A stretch of DNA of 64,000 nt from Metabacillus idriensis (GCF_009674765.1 NZ_WKKF01000010.1:41825-105824), one strand, 5' to 3'; positions 17,475-26,638 are shown, counted from the first letter of the stretch. Numbers and translations: made by a program. The notes: generated by a model not told the origin, from the letters alone.

Positions 17475-18490
17475 TTTAAGTAGCGTTTTGCTCCAAGGTA
17501 TCTTGCTTTCCAATAAGAATTATCTAATTTAGAGATCGTAACACCTGATGAACTCGCATGAATAAATTCTCCATTGCCAAGATAAATTCCCATATGAGAC
17601 GGGCCTGCCTTGTATGTAGTGAAATAAACGAAGTCACCTTTTTGCGGAGAGCTGACTGACGTCATAATGTCCCAATATCCAGCAGTGCTGAGACGGGAGA
17701 CAGACGTCACTTTGTTCAGTACATAGTACATGAATCCGCTGCAGTCAAATCCAGAAGGAGTATTTCCAGCCCAGCGGTATGGAACTCCAACATGTTTCTT
17801 GGCTTCAGCAATCATCGTGTCTATTTTACTGTTTGCAGATGGCTTTGTTTCTTCCACCTTACTAGGCGAAGCTTGGCTTGAACCTTTCACTTTAAGGACC
17901 TGGCCAGCGTAAATCACATCTGATTTAAGATTGTTCATTGCTTTTAATTCAGGAACGGTAAGATCGAATTGATTTGCGATCTTTCCAAGATAATCACCAA
18001 GCTGCACTTTATATGTTGCTGCAGCAGGCTTACTGGCAGCTGGTTTCGGAGCAGCAGCGGCTGGCGCTTGTACAGCACTTTTGCTTACTTTTAAAGTCTG
18101 TCCTGGACGGATCAAATCTGACTTCAATCCGTTTAAACTCTTAAGCTCATTCACTGATACATTATGGTTTCTTGCAATGACCCAGAGGGAATCGCCTGAT
18201 TTCACTTTGTATGTAGAGACAGAGGTTTTAGCAGGAGCAGCAGATTTTTGAACACTTGATGCGGTTTTTTCAGCAGTTCCGGATATCTTCAGGACTTGCC
18301 CTGGAAAAATCATATCTTTAGAAAGCTTGTTTGTCATTTTAATAGTTTCAACTGATGTTTTATACTCGCGTGACAACTTCCATAACGAATCGCCTTTTTT
18401 AACGGTTATGCTGTCTGCAGAAGCTGCGGATCCAAGCAAGCCGGAACCGATGACTGCTGAAGCAGTTAACCCAATAATTTTCTGTTTCAT
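17471..18490 (-). CDS. D,L-endopeptidase with three LysM repeats and NlpC/P60 domain (LytE/CwlS type)
   Basis: A 339-residue secreted peptidoglycan hydrolase. Signal peptide ending near residue 25 (AASA), LysM repeats at about 28-70, 93-136 and 159-202 joined by Ala/Ser/Pro-rich linkers, and a C-terminal NlpC/P60 domain with Cys250 (GFDCSGF), His299 (GPSHMG) and His311 (FIHAS). Enzymes of this kind cut between D-Glu and diaminopimelate in the wall peptides. The three-LysM layout and length are those of LytE, while the position near sodC and cdaS matches B. subtilis cwlS; the name is left open. AAGGAGG lies 13 bases before the ATG. Confidence 0.92.
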   Translation of the reverse strand: MKQKIIGLTASAVIGSGLLGSAASADSITVKKGDSLWKLSREYKTSVETIKMTNKLSKDMIFPGQVLKISGTAEKTASSVQKSAAPAKTSVSTYKVKSGDSLWVIARNHNVSVNELKSLNGLKSDLIRPGQTLKVSKSAVQAPAAAAPKPAASKPAAATYKVQLGDYLGKIANQFDLTVPELKAMNNLKSDVIYAGQVLKVKGSSQASPSKVEETKPSANSKIDTMIAEAKKHVGVPYRWAGNTPSGFDCSGFMYYVLNKVTSVSRLSTAGYWDIMTSVSSPQKGDFVYFTTYKAGPSHMGIYLGNGEFIHASSSGVTISKLDNSYWKARYLGAKRYLK

Positions 18491-18723
18491 TGTTCGCTAA
18501 GTACCTCCTTTTTTCTTACATGATTATTTTAATAGATTAGGGCATTAATTACTACAAATTTCTAAAAATAGCACTATATTCTTACTAAAATAGCTAATTT
18601 TCTCTCTTGCTATCCCGATTTTCTTGCAAAAATTGACAGCATTAGTCATTTTTGGCCGATTTTTGAGATAGCATATCCAAGCTGAATTTCATATAGTAAT
18701 AAAAAAGAAACAGGGTGTTAAAA

Positions 18724-18882
18724 ATGGCGAAGAGAAATCGGGGAAAGACTTTATACAAAATGGCTTCAAGAGCCCGCGGCACTTGTCCAATTTGCGGAAC
18801 AGAGAGAATTAAACTGCTCTACCCTAATCTGCAGGCGGATGGGAAGAAGCTTACAGTTTGTAAGAAATGCAGAGAGAAATAG
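18724..18882 (+). CDS. Small zinc-ribbon protein
   Basis: A 52-residue basic protein with two cysteine pairs, CPIC (residues 25-28) and CKKC (46-49), forming a zinc ribbon like that of small ribosome-associated or regulatory proteins. AGGGTG lies 6 bases before the ATG. Too short for most gene callers, but the paired cysteines and the ribosome site support it. I do not recognise a named family. Directly behind the stop is a fragment of the REP-like repeat. Confidence 0.65.
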   Translation: MAKRNRGKTLYKMASRARGTCPICGTERIKLLYPNLQADGKKLTVCKKCREK

Positions 18883-18897
18883 AAAAGCGGAACCGCC
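18881..18897 (+). repeat. Fragment of REP-like repeat (family B)
   Basis: The first 17 bases (AGAAAAGCGGAACCGCC) of the 120-bp REP-like unit seen at 32516 and 50879; the rest is missing here. Confidence 0.55.
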
Positions 18898-18914
18898 CAA
18901 ATTAGATATTAAAG

Positions 18915-19125
18915 CATGTTGTCTCCCTCCAAAATCGGCATTTTGACGAACGAACTTTGGTTTCCAGGTGTAATTTCGTGCTGCAAAATCGGTTATGACG
19001 GTATTTTCACTTCGCCGGCAGGATCTTCCGCTCCCCTCTATATTCCACGGGATTCAAGCGGATACAGTGAAGATCCACATATTTATCTCATTATTTCTAA
19101 AGCAACAAACTTTAAGAAAACAGCC
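18915..19125 (-). repeat. Degenerate MITE-like repeat
   Basis: On the minus strand it opens GGCTGTTTTCTTAAAG then TTTGTTGCTTTA, close to the end of MITE copy 4, but the interior differs (a GATCTTC/GAAGATC hairpin near 19026-19076) and no second end or target duplication is seen. The plus-strand frame through it has no coding character. Confidence 0.45.
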
Positions 19126-19139
19126 TTATAGATACACAA

Positions 19140-19167
19140 AAAAGAGAGGAGCTCCCCCCTCTCTTTT
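19140..19167. terminator. Terminator of the MFS gene
   Basis: AAAAGAGAGG and CCTCTCTTTT pair around an 8-base loop; functional on the minus strand behind the MFS transporter. Confidence 0.75.
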
Positions 19168-20362
19168 ACTTGCTTTCACTTAAACTGCCTACTTCTGTTT
19201 TTTGAAAATATTTCATTCCATAGGTGACGACCATCAAGAGCGATAATGTTCCAAAGATAAGCACCATGAACTGCAGGCCGATTGTATCAAGGAACAGACC
19301 CGTACCGAGGAGAACAACCTGGAACATCACCCTGTCAAGCATATTTCTAAACGAGAAGAAGCGGCCGTGATATTCTTTTGGGATCTTTGTTTGGAAAATG
19401 GTCGAAACAATCGGAAAAAAGCAGCCTACCCCAAGTCCGAACAATCCAAATGAGATGAGCGACATCCACATGATATCACTGAAAAATAAGCTTAGATGTG
19501 CGATTGAAATGATTAGAGCAAACGCAAACAGCATGTGAACGGATGAAAACCGGTGGGTTATTTTTTTGACAAAAAAAGCGCCGATCATAAACGCTATGCC
19601 TTCTACTGTATATAGGAGCCCTTTAATGGACGTGCTGTCCTGAAGCTCGCTTATGTTTATCACCATCAGATTAAATCCTCCGATGAACAAAACAGGAATG
19701 ATTGTCAGGACTAGAGCTGTAATGGCGATAGGCGTCGCTTTTAATACGGGAAGGACTTCTTTAAAGCTGCCGGACTTCCCTGATTTTGACTGCTCTCTCT
19801 TCTCTTCTTTAAAATCAAGCAGAAAAGTAGCACCAAAAAGAACGGCGTATGCAGCCATCGACAGGGCATAAATAGAGGTCAGACTCATAAAGACTAAAAG
19901 CGCGCCGGCAAGTGCTGTGCCGATGACTCTTGCTATAGTCGCAACATTCATGTGCACCCCGTTCATCTGTATCAGATCATTGTCTTTTACAATAATCGGA
20001 ATCACTGCCTGAAGAGCAGGAAAATAAAAGGCTGCAGATAATTGAATGCTGATCATAAACAGGATCATAAAGAAAAGAGAATCAAATTGTATCGCCATAA
20101 ACATAAAGATGACGCTGAGCATTCTTCCAAGCCCTGAGTAGATAAGCACCGTTTTTTTGGAGCAGCTGTCAATCATTTTCCCCGCAAGCGGCCCGACAAG
20201 CACCCCCGCGAGCAGCCCAATAAATAAAATAAGCGATTTCATAAAATCAGATGGTACGTTTTTCTGCATAAATTCCAAGTTTCCAATTATGCCAAACCAT
20301 AAACCAAGACCGGCAATAAATTCACCGCTCAGCACAATCCAGACGTTTTTATTTTTCCACAT
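19166..20362 (-). CDS. MFS transporter
   Basis: A 398-residue transporter with twelve predicted hydrophobic segments. It resembles the drug or metabolite exporters of the enterobactin/multidrug group: GPLAGKMIDSCSKKTVLIYSGLGRM after the second helix is the MFS A-motif, and LFGLGVGCFFPIVSTIFQTKIPKEYHGRFFS occupies the equivalent loop in the second half. The start is at MWKNKN (20362), 9 bases after GGAG. Substrate unknown; it appears monocistronic. Confidence 0.88.
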   Translation of the reverse strand: MWKNKNVWIVLSGEFIAGLGLWFGIIGNLEFMQKNVPSDFMKSLILFIGLLAGVLVGPLAGKMIDSCSKKTVLIYSGLGRMLSVIFMFMAIQFDSLFFMILFMISIQLSAAFYFPALQAVIPIIVKDNDLIQMNGVHMNVATIARVIGTALAGALLVFMSLTSIYALSMAAYAVLFGATFLLDFKEEKREQSKSGKSGSFKEVLPVLKATPIAITALVLTIIPVLFIGGFNLMVINISELQDSTSIKGLLYTVEGIAFMIGAFFVKKITHRFSSVHMLFAFALIISIAHLSLFFSDIMWMSLISFGLFGLGVGCFFPIVSTIFQTKIPKEYHGRFFSFRNMLDRVMFQVVLLGTGLFLDTIGLQFMVLIFGTLSLLMVVTYGMKYFQKTEVGSLSESK

Positions 20363-20446
20363 GGTGAGATCTCCGTTTTCTGTTTTTTTACTATATCTAC
20401 TATAGCATCTGAGCATTTATTTCGACCAGCGAAACTTTTTACAAAC

Positions 20447-20470
20447 AAGAAAAAAGCCCTGAATAGGGCC
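20447..20470 (-). terminator. Terminator of the purine permease gene
   Basis: GCCCT/AGGGC stem with a 4-base loop and a minus-strand T-run TTTTTTC. Confidence 0.65.
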
Positions 20471-20472
20471 GG

Positions 20473-21807
20473 TCAAATCATCGTATAGAAATTAATCAAG
20501 AAGGCAGCTGTAATGACATACATCATCCAATGCAGTTCTTTTGTTCTGCCGGTAAAAACTTTTAATAATGTGTAAGAGATAAAACCAAATGCCACCCCTT
20601 CTGCAATGCTGAACGTGAGTGGCATCATAATGAGTGTTAAAAAGGCAGGAATCAATTCGGTTAAATCATCAAAATGAATCTCCTTCAATTCTGTCATCAT
20701 AAAGGCTCCAATGATAATTAATACAGGTGCTGTCGCAGCGTTTGGGATGAATTGAATCAGAGGTGTAAACAAAAGCGTGAGCAAAAACAGCAGAGCAGCA
20801 AATACTGCTTTTAATCCTGTCCTTCCTCCTTCTGCGATTCCGGTCGCATTTTCAATGTAAGTATTCATCGCTGTACTTCCAAACACCGCACTGATCATTG
20901 TGCCGAGCGCTCCGGTCGTCAATGCGCGTTTCATGTTAGGTGTTTCGCCATTTTCATCATTCAAATTTGCTTTTTTTGTTAATCCGATCAAGGTAGCCAA
21001 TGTATCGAATAATTCTACGATCGTAAATGAGAAGATGACTGAGAAAATACCGTATCCGATGGCAGCCATTATATCAAGCTTCATAAATGTTAATTCAACA
21101 GAAGGCCAGTCAAAGGACAGAATATCCCCTGCTGAATTAGGCACAGGCGAGTGGCCGATCAGCATGGACAGTGCGGTAATGACAAAGATACTTAAGATCA
21201 AGCCGCCTCTGATATTTCTGGATACAAGCACTGCAGCAAGGATCAGCCCTGCAAGAGCTAGCCATGTTCCCTGATCAGCAATATTTCCGAGTGCCACATA
21301 TGTAGCTTCATCAGGAACAATGATGCCCCCGTTTTTCAGGCCAATAAATGCTACAAATAATCCGATTCCTGCTGTAATGGATGCTTTTAATGTTTTAGGA
21401 ATAGCAGAGACAACTTTTGAACTGACTCCTGTGACAGATAATAAAAAGAAAACAAAGCCCGAAATAAATACGGCACCGAGAGCCGTTTCCCATGATAATC
21501 CCTGACCGAGGACAACCGTATATGTAAAAAAGGCATTTAACCCCATGCCTGGCCCAATGACAATCGGCAGGTTTGCCCATAACCCCATTAAAAGTGTCGT
21601 GATCACGATAGCTAAAATGGTACCGGCAAGCGCTGCTTCCTTTGGCATCCCGGCTTCAGATAAGATAATCGGGTTGACAAGGATGATGTAGCTGACAGTC
21701 ATAAATGTTGTCAGAGCAGCAATAAATTCCATTTTTACGGTAGTTTTCCGTTCATCTAAACGGAAAAACGAGTTTAAAAACGAATGTAGGTTTTTCTTGT
21801 CTTGCAT
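20473..21807 (-). CDS. NCS2-family purine permease (PbuG/PbuO, AzgA-like)
   Basis: A 444-residue permease with about 12-14 membrane segments: TVKMEFIAALTTFMTVSYIILVNP, GPGMGLNAFFTYTVVLG and the AzgA-type GIFSVIFSFTIVELFDTLATLIG, which define hypoxanthine/guanine/adenine permeases. The start at 21807 follows GAGGAGGAAGAAAAA. No purine riboswitch is seen in the 126-base upstream gap, although a TATAAT box occurs in it (minus strand near 21903). The gap to cdaS lacks a clear terminator, so partial read-through is possible. Confidence 0.9.
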   Translation of the reverse strand: MQDKKNLHSFLNSFFRLDERKTTVKMEFIAALTTFMTVSYIILVNPIILSEAGMPKEAALAGTILAIVITTLLMGLWANLPIVIGPGMGLNAFFTYTVVLGQGLSWETALGAVFISGFVFFLLSVTGVSSKVVSAIPKTLKASITAGIGLFVAFIGLKNGGIIVPDEATYVALGNIADQGTWLALAGLILAAVLVSRNIRGGLILSIFVITALSMLIGHSPVPNSAGDILSFDWPSVELTFMKLDIMAAIGYGIFSVIFSFTIVELFDTLATLIGLTKKANLNDENGETPNMKRALTTGALGTMISAVFGSTAMNTYIENATGIAEGGRTGLKAVFAALLFLLTLLFTPLIQFIPNAATAPVLIIIGAFMMTELKEIHFDDLTELIPAFLTLIMMPLTFSIAEGVAFGFISYTLLKVFTGRTKELHWMMYVITAAFLINFYTMI

Positions 21808-21933
21808 TTTTTCTTCCTCCTCATAAATAGAAGAGCGCTGTCTTATCATGCTGATGGCTGAAGCAAATCATGAAGGCATAGCTCATAAAGTAAAAACTAC
21901 ATTATAAAGGATTTTTTTTAATATGAAAAGCAT

Positions 21934-22536
21934 TTATTCAGAGCTGAATGGATACAGCCCGCCATTTATCGCAAATGACATCTTCCCTGTTTCTTCCGAT
22001 ACAACAAGCGCGATCGCATCTGTTGATTCTGTAATGCCAAGGGCAGCCCGATGCCTTGTTCCGACCTTATCATCTGAGGTTTTCGTTGAAAGCGGAAGTA
22101 CATTTGCTGCTGAAATGATTTTGGTTCCTGAAACGAGTACGGCTCCATCATGAAGCGGATTTCCCGGATAAAAAATACTTTCAAGCAATGACGCCGATAA
22201 ATAAGCATCAATCGGCACGCCGTTTTGAAGAAATGAGATAAGAGGATCTTTTCTTTCTATCACTATTAAACCGCCGTGTTTATGATCAGACAGCTGCTGA
22301 ATGACTCTAGATAGCACGGCATAATGCGGAGTGTATTCAGATAAATAAGACTGCAAGTAAAAAGATGATGCCTGCGACTGCAGCTGCTGAAATATCTTAT
22401 GGAGGTCTTCCAGCTCACAAAGCAGACAATGGTCTTTCTCATGAAGTGAGTTCATCAGCTGCCGAGATTCTTCAATGATGTTTCCCAGCTGGTCATAAAT
22501 ATGTTTTTTTATCGGATCGATTAATTCGTGTTCCAA
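21934..22536 (-). CDS. cdaS: Diadenylate cyclase CdaS (sporulation type)
   Basis: A 200-residue protein with an N-terminal helical YojJ-like domain (about 1-65) and a DisA_N diadenylate cyclase domain with NPLHDGAVLV (DGA at 130-132) and the GTRHRAALG motif (RHR 161-163), which makes c-di-AMP from two ATP. I start it at TTG 22536, 9 bases after a GAGAGGAG site, giving a length close to the 207 residues of B. subtilis CdaS. A frame back to ATG 22629 is open, but it has no ribosome site. It lies next to a MATE gene as yojJ lies next to yojI in B. subtilis; CdaS acts in the forespore. Confidence 0.88.
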   Translation of the reverse strand: MEHELIDPIKKHIYDQLGNIIEESRQLMNSLHEKDHCLLCELEDLHKIFQQLQSQASSFYLQSYLSEYTPHYAVLSRVIQQLSDHKHGGLIVIERKDPLISFLQNGVPIDAYLSASLLESIFYPGNPLHDGAVLVSGTKIISAANVLPLSTKTSDDKVGTRHRAALGITESTDAIALVVSEETGKMSFAINGGLYPFSSE

Positions 22537-22637
22537 AACGTACAGCTCCTCTCCGCCATGTTTCACCGTTTTTCTTATTGTTTGAAAAATCTCCGCATTC
22601 CATGCAATAATTTCCCATTTGGGGTTCATACTAAAAT

Positions 22638-22668
22638 AAAAAAAACAGCAGTCTTGTCCAAGCTGCTT
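22638..22668 (-). terminator. Minus-strand terminator-like hairpin upstream of cdaS
   Basis: On the minus strand AGCAGCTT and AAGACTGCT pair with one bulge around GGAC, followed by an eight-T run. No minus-strand gene precedes it, so it may block antisense transcription or act in a cdaS leader. Confidence 0.45.
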
Positions 22669-22688
22669 ACAAAACGGAGGTTTGCTTT

Positions 22689-22808
22689 ATGACAACAGTT
22701 AAAATCTTTCAATATCTTTTTTCTGGTATGGGTGTAATGATCTTAAGTTATTTTTATTATCAAATGTTTAAACCCGAGAAAAAAGAGCTTGAAGAGAAGT
22801 CGAAATAG
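22689..22808 (+). CDS. 39-residue single-pass membrane protein
   Basis: MTTVKIFQYLFSGMGVMILS opens a protein with one membrane helix (about residues 5-24) and a charged C-terminus rich in Lys and Glu. CGGAGG lies 8 bases before the ATG. It is between cdaS (opposite strand) and the MATE gene, 64 bases upstream of the latter on the same strand, and may share its transcript. Family not recognised. Confidence 0.6.
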   Translation: MTTVKIFQYLFSGMGVMILSYFYYQMFKPEKKELEEKSK

Positions 22809-22872
22809 TCACGAGTTCTATTTTTTCATGTTATAATTCTTTCGTTACTCTACGAAATCGAGGATATTTAAC

Positions 22873-24237
22873 ATGAATCAAACCTTCACTCTTTGGGAGA
22901 AAGGCAAGCAATTTTCTCTCATCCTTTTGCCGATTTTGATTACACAGCTCGCTCTTTACTCAATGAATTTCTTTGATACGACCATGTCAGGAAAAGTCAG
23001 CCCTGGAGATCTTGCAGGCGTTGCAATTGGATCAAGCATCTGGGTTCCTGTCTATACCGGACTAAGCGGCATCCTGCTTGCAGTAACTCCGATTGTTTCC
23101 CAATTTGTGGGTGCAAAACAGAAGGAGAAAATTCCTTTTACGGTCATTCAAGGCCTGTACCTTTCCGTTTTACTGTCCATTGTCGTTGGAGTAATCGGAA
23201 TTTTTGTCATTGACCCTATTTTAAACACAATGACACTCGAGGATCATGTCAGAGAGACGGCTAAGCTTTATCTGGCTGCTTTGGCTTTTGGCATTCTGCC
23301 GCTCTTTGCTTATAATGTATTGCGGTGTTTCATAGATGCGCTCGGGTTTACGAGAGTCTCCATGATGATCACTTTATTATCTCTGCCGATCAATGTTGTA
23401 TTCAATTATCTATTTATCTTTGGAAAGTTCGGTTTTCCGGCTCTGGGCGGCGTAGGAGCTGGTGTTGCTTCAACCATTACATACTGGAGCATTTTTCTGA
23501 TTTCCGCTTTTGTCATCTTGAAAAAGGACCCTTTTGTGAACTACGGCATTTTCAAGAAACTGTATCCTGCTTCTGCAAAAGCATGGATTAGTCTCTTAAA
23601 AATCGGAATTCCAATAGGGATTGCCATATTTTTTGAAACCAGTATTTTTGCAGCTGTTACCTTATTGATGAGCAATTATGACACGGTCACGATTGCCTCC
23701 CATCAAATCGCCATCAATTTTGCCTCTCTTCTGTACATGCTTCCGCTGAGCATTTCAATGGCGCTGACAATTGTCGTCGGTTTTGAAGTGGGCGCGAAAC
23801 GGTACAGAGATGCGAAGCAGTACAGTTATCTGGGGATTGTCATGGCTGTTATTCTGTCGCTTATTACCGCAGCGGTTATCTATTTCCTAAGAAGTGAAAT
23901 TGCGGCGATCTATACGAACGAAGGCATTGTCATAAAACTCTCGGCTCAGTTTTTGATCTATGCGATTTTCTTCCAGCTGTCAGATGCAATAGCCGCTCCG
24001 ATCCAAGGAGCACTGCGGGGCTACAAAGATGTGAATGTCACCCTGGTGATGGCGCTTGTTTCTTACTGGGTTATAGGTCTTCCTACGGGATACTGGCTCG
24101 CAAACAATACGGCTTTCATGGCTTTCGGCTACTGGATCGGCTTGATTGCAGGTCTTGCCGCTGCCGCTGTTGCACTGTCTGCAAGGCTGTGGTTTATTCA
24201 AAATAAGGTTTATACACTAAGTGAAAAACAAGAATAA
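22873..24237 (+). CDS. MATE-family multidrug efflux transporter (YojI-like)
   Basis: A 454-residue transporter with twelve membrane segments in two homologous halves; LILLPILITQLALYSMNFFDTTMSG and GLSGILLAVTPIVSQFVGA in the first half and GIPIGIAIFFETSIFAAVTLLMS in the second are MATE signatures. Such pumps export cationic drugs and toxins using Na+ or H+. Size and position next to cdaS match B. subtilis YojI. GAGGATATTTAAC precedes the ATG. It ends in a strong bidirectional terminator shared with bshB2. Confidence 0.93.
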   Translation: MNQTFTLWEKGKQFSLILLPILITQLALYSMNFFDTTMSGKVSPGDLAGVAIGSSIWVPVYTGLSGILLAVTPIVSQFVGAKQKEKIPFTVIQGLYLSVLLSIVVGVIGIFVIDPILNTMTLEDHVRETAKLYLAALAFGILPLFAYNVLRCFIDALGFTRVSMMITLLSLPINVVFNYLFIFGKFGFPALGGVGAGVASTITYWSIFLISAFVILKKDPFVNYGIFKKLYPASAKAWISLLKIGIPIGIAIFFETSIFAAVTLLMSNYDTVTIASHQIAINFASLLYMLPLSISMALTIVVGFEVGAKRYRDAKQYSYLGIVMAVILSLITAAVIYFLRSEIAAIYTNEGIVIKLSAQFLIYAIFFQLSDAIAAPIQGALRGYKDVNVTLVMALVSYWVIGLPTGYWLANNTAFMAFGYWIGLIAGLAAAAVALSARLWFIQNKVYTLSEKQE

Positions 24238-24248
24238 GCATTGAACAT

Positions 24249-24286
24249 AAAAAAGATGATCTCGAAGTAACGAGATCATCTTTTTT
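24249..24286. terminator. Bidirectional terminator between MATE gene and bshB2
   Basis: Perfect 16-bp stem (AAAAAAGATGATCTCG and complement) with a 6-base loop. Confidence 0.9.
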
Positions 24287-24953
24287 ATTCATCATTCCAT
24301 TTATACGTCCAGAAAATCTCCTGTTCCACCCAATGCATGACTTCAGGATCTTTATTCTTAAACTTTTCTTCCATTTGCTTAAGCATGCCTTCTGTCTGGC
24401 TGCGATGTGCGCGCAAAGCATTTAACTTCATTTCAGCAACACTTGAGATATCAATAGTGACATCATGCTCGCCAAGCACTTCTGCACGATTTCTCGTAAT
24501 GGCAACACAATAAGTCTCAGGACGCTCTTCAAGCGGCATTCTGCTTAATGCGCGAATGGTTGCAGCGCCTGTTGCATCATGATCAGGATGTACACCGTGA
24601 CCAGGGTAAAACGTAACAACTAGAGTCGGCTTCACTTCCTGAATAATTTCTTCAATGATATCTGCAAATCGGTCGATATCTTCAAATTCAAGTGTTTTGT
24701 CGCGCAGGCCAAGCATTCTTAAATCCTGAACATTAAGTGCATCACATGCATCTCTCAGTTCTTTTTTGCGGATTTCAGGCAGGATCTCCCGGTTTGCAAA
24801 CAGCGGATTACCCATGTTTCTTCCCATTTGGCCAAGTGTTGCACAGGCATATGTTACAGGAATCCCTTCATTTCGTTTTAACGACATTAAACCTCCAACT
24901 CCAAATGACTCGTCATCCGGGTGAGGCAAAACGACTAATACATGCTCTCTCAT
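24285..24953 (-). CDS. bshB2: Bacillithiol biosynthesis deacetylase BshB2
   Basis: A 222-residue zinc-dependent PIG-L/LmbE-type deacetylase that removes the acetyl group from GlcNAc-malate to give GlcN-malate, the second step of bacillithiol synthesis. Metal-binding PHPDDESFG near the N-terminus and GVHPDHDATG are intact. The start is taken at the second ATG (MREHVL), 7 bases after GGGAG. Upstream on the same strand are yojF and a small ORF with short gaps, the yojG-yojF arrangement of B. subtilis. Confidence 0.93.
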   Translation of the reverse strand: MREHVLVVLPHPDDESFGVGGLMSLKRNEGIPVTYACATLGQMGRNMGNPLFANREILPEIRKKELRDACDALNVQDLRMLGLRDKTLEFEDIDRFADIIEEIIQEVKPTLVVTFYPGHGVHPDHDATGAATIRALSRMPLEERPETYCVAITRNRAEVLGEHDVTIDISSVAEMKLNALRAHRSQTEGMLKQMEEKFKNKDPEVMHWVEQEIFWTYKWNDE

Positions 24954-24968
24954 TTTCATTCTCCCTTT

Positions 24969-25319
24969 CTACTCTGCAAACGGAGTCTCGCTGATTTGAA
25001 GCGCAATGGCAAGCTTTCCTTCGCGATCATGCCCTGCCATCAGCAGCTGATTATTTTCATTGTATACCCAGTCTGTCAGGCCTTCTGCATAAATCCAGCC
25101 ATGATCTATTTTAAGACCTACACGGTAAGGACCCTGTCCGGTGATCTTAGCCTGGTCAAAAGAAACCTTTGCATTTCTGATAAATGCCACGACTGTCATA
25201 TTATTTTCATTCATATGGGCAGAGTAAGCGCCTGTCGTTGTTTCGAGGTGAACATAAACTTCCTTGTTCACCAGAACATCTAAATGTTTTTGAATGTCAT
25301 CTTTCGTAATGGGGACCAT
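24969..25319 (-). CDS. yojF: YojF family protein (DUF1806)
   Basis: A 116-residue soluble protein: VPITKDDIQKHLDVLVNKEV, VYVHLETTTGAYSAH and KIDHGWIYAEGLTDWV match the YojF family, which is regularly adjacent to bshB2. No enzymatic motif is evident. The start is placed at the second of two consecutive ATGs, 7 bases after AAGGAG. The 15-base gap to bshB2 indicates an operon, so a supporting role in bacillithiol metabolism is a reasonable inference. Confidence 0.88.
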   Translation of the reverse strand: MVPITKDDIQKHLDVLVNKEVYVHLETTTGAYSAHMNENNMTVVAFIRNAKVSFDQAKITGQGPYRVGLKIDHGWIYAEGLTDWVYNENNQLLMAGHDREGKLAIALQISETPFAE

Positions 25320-25333
25320 CATTCTGCTCCTTT

Positions 25334-25606
25334 TTATGTAGATTGTCTGATTTCTTCATACACTTTTATATGCAGGTCAATCAGGATCAGCTTTTCCTGA
25401 TCGCCAAGGCTTGCCATGGAAATACGTTTGACTGCTGAAAAAAACTTCTGCTCTGTATTTTTCCGCAGGCGCGGATGGGTCAATTCATCCTGCAGTTCAA
25501 CTTTAATGGCGCCGAGAAGTGTCTGCATATCATCATCACTGACCTCAAGCTGCCGATTTGACCAAAGCTTCCGGTATACCTCTAAAAGCTCGCGGTTCTC
25601 CGTCAT
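25334..25606 (-). CDS. Hypothetical 90-residue protein in the bshB2 operon
   Basis: A mostly helical, charged protein (EVYRKLWSNRQLEVSDDDMQ, LILIDLHIKVYEEIRQ) of unknown family, 11 bases upstream of yojF and evidently the first gene of the yojF-bshB2 operon. The only ATG in frame (25606) has a weak, distant AAAGGA. No signal peptide, membrane helix or metal motif is visible. Confidence 0.65.
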   Translation of the reverse strand: MTENRELLEVYRKLWSNRQLEVSDDDMQTLLGAIKVELQDELTHPRLRKNTEQKFFSAVKRISMASLGDQEKLILIDLHIKVYEEIRQST

Positions 25607-25667
25607 CTCCTGTCATCATTCCTTTCCTGACTCTCTTATTGTATACTGAAAAATCATTTCAATGAAA

Positions 25668-25692
25668 GAAAAAAGCCTTGCACAGGGCAGGC
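25668..25692 (-). terminator. Terminator of the RarD-like gene
   Basis: On the minus strand AGCCT...AGGCT forms an imperfect stem followed by TTTTTTC, directly behind the stop at 25697. Confidence 0.5.
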
Positions 25693-25696
25693 TGTT

Positions 25697-26638
25697 TTAC
25701 ATCTCCATTGTTTTCTTCTTCTTCAGCTTCCATGCATGTTCCTTCATTCCTCTTACATGTGAGAATGAAAAGAGCACAAGTGCACTCCAAATTAACGAAA
25801 ACGTAATAATTTCAGTGCTCGTAAATGATTCATCATATATTAATACTCCAAGTAAAAGCGTGATGGTTGGGGCGATATATTGTAGAATGCCAACCATGAA
25901 CAATGGAATATGCTGTGCTCCTTTTGCAAACAGCAGCAATGGAACCGCCGTCACGATTCCCGCTCCAATTAAAAATGCATTTGTACCTATACTAAAGGCG
26001 AAAAATGCAGACTCCCCTTTATTTGCAATCGTGATTAAATAAATAAGGGCAACAGGCATGACCATCATTGTCTCAAGTGTAAGTCCGATTGAAGCATTTA
26101 ATTTCGTTACTTTTTTCGTTAAGCCGTAAAAACCAAAGCTCAGTGCCAGTATGATTGCTACAAATGGAAATTTCCCATATTGCATGGTCATGAAAAGAAC
26201 ACCAGCCGCAGCAAGGATAAACGAAGCATATTGCCATCTATTAAGTCTTTCTTTCAAAAACACCATGCCAAGGAGAACACTGATTAAAGGATTAATATAA
26301 TACCCTAAGCTAGTTTCCAGGATGTGATTACTATTAACGGCCCAAATGTATAAGAACCAGTTAATGCTGATCAATACTGATGATAGAATAAGTGAAAGCA
26401 GAAGAAGAGGTTTTTTTATCATTCTCTTGCAGACTTCCAGCAGCTGCGCCCATTGTTTATTGAGCTGAATCAGCCCCATCATGAAGAGAAACGACCAGAA
26501 TACACGGTGCGCCAGAATTTCTTCAGCCCCGACATGATCGATAAGCTTCCAATAAACCGGAAGGATCCCCCATAAAAAATAGGCTAGTGCTGTGTGCATC
26601 AGGCCTGTGCGATATGTATCTATATTTCTTTGCTCCAT
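25697..26638 (-). CDS. EamA/RarD-family permease (YojE-like)
   Basis: A 313-residue drug/metabolite transporter with ten membrane segments, of the RarD branch: ALAYFLWGILPVYWKLIDHVGAEEILAHRVFWS, INWFLYIWAVNSNHILETSLGYYINPL and PLLLFAKGAQHIPLFMVGILQYIAPTI. The substrate is unknown. AAGGAAGGTG precedes the ATG. Its place between yojF/bshB2 and gerT matches yojE of B. subtilis. Confidence 0.88.
   Translation of the reverse strand: MEQRNIDTYRTGLMHTALAYFLWGILPVYWKLIDHVGAEEILAHRVFWSFLFMMGLIQLNKQWAQLLEVCKRMIKKPLLLLSLILSSVLISINWFLYIWAVNSNHILETSLGYYINPLISVLLGMVFLKERLNRWQYASFILAAAGVLFMTMQYGKFPFVAIILALSFGFYGLTKKVTKLNASIGLTLETMMVMPVALIYLITIANKGESAFFAFSIGTNAFLIGAGIVTAVPLLLFAKGAQHIPLFMVGILQYIAPTITLLLGVLIYDESFTSTEIITFSLIWSALVLFSFSHVRGMKEHAWKLKKKKTMEM

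Noticed and set aside
18916-19131. Plus-strand frame of 71 codons
   Set aside because: It runs through a degenerate repeat, has no ribosome site and no protein-like composition.
21808-21933. Purine riboswitch before the NCS2 permease
   Set aside because: The conserved aptamer elements are not present in the 126-base leader; only a TATAAT box is seen.
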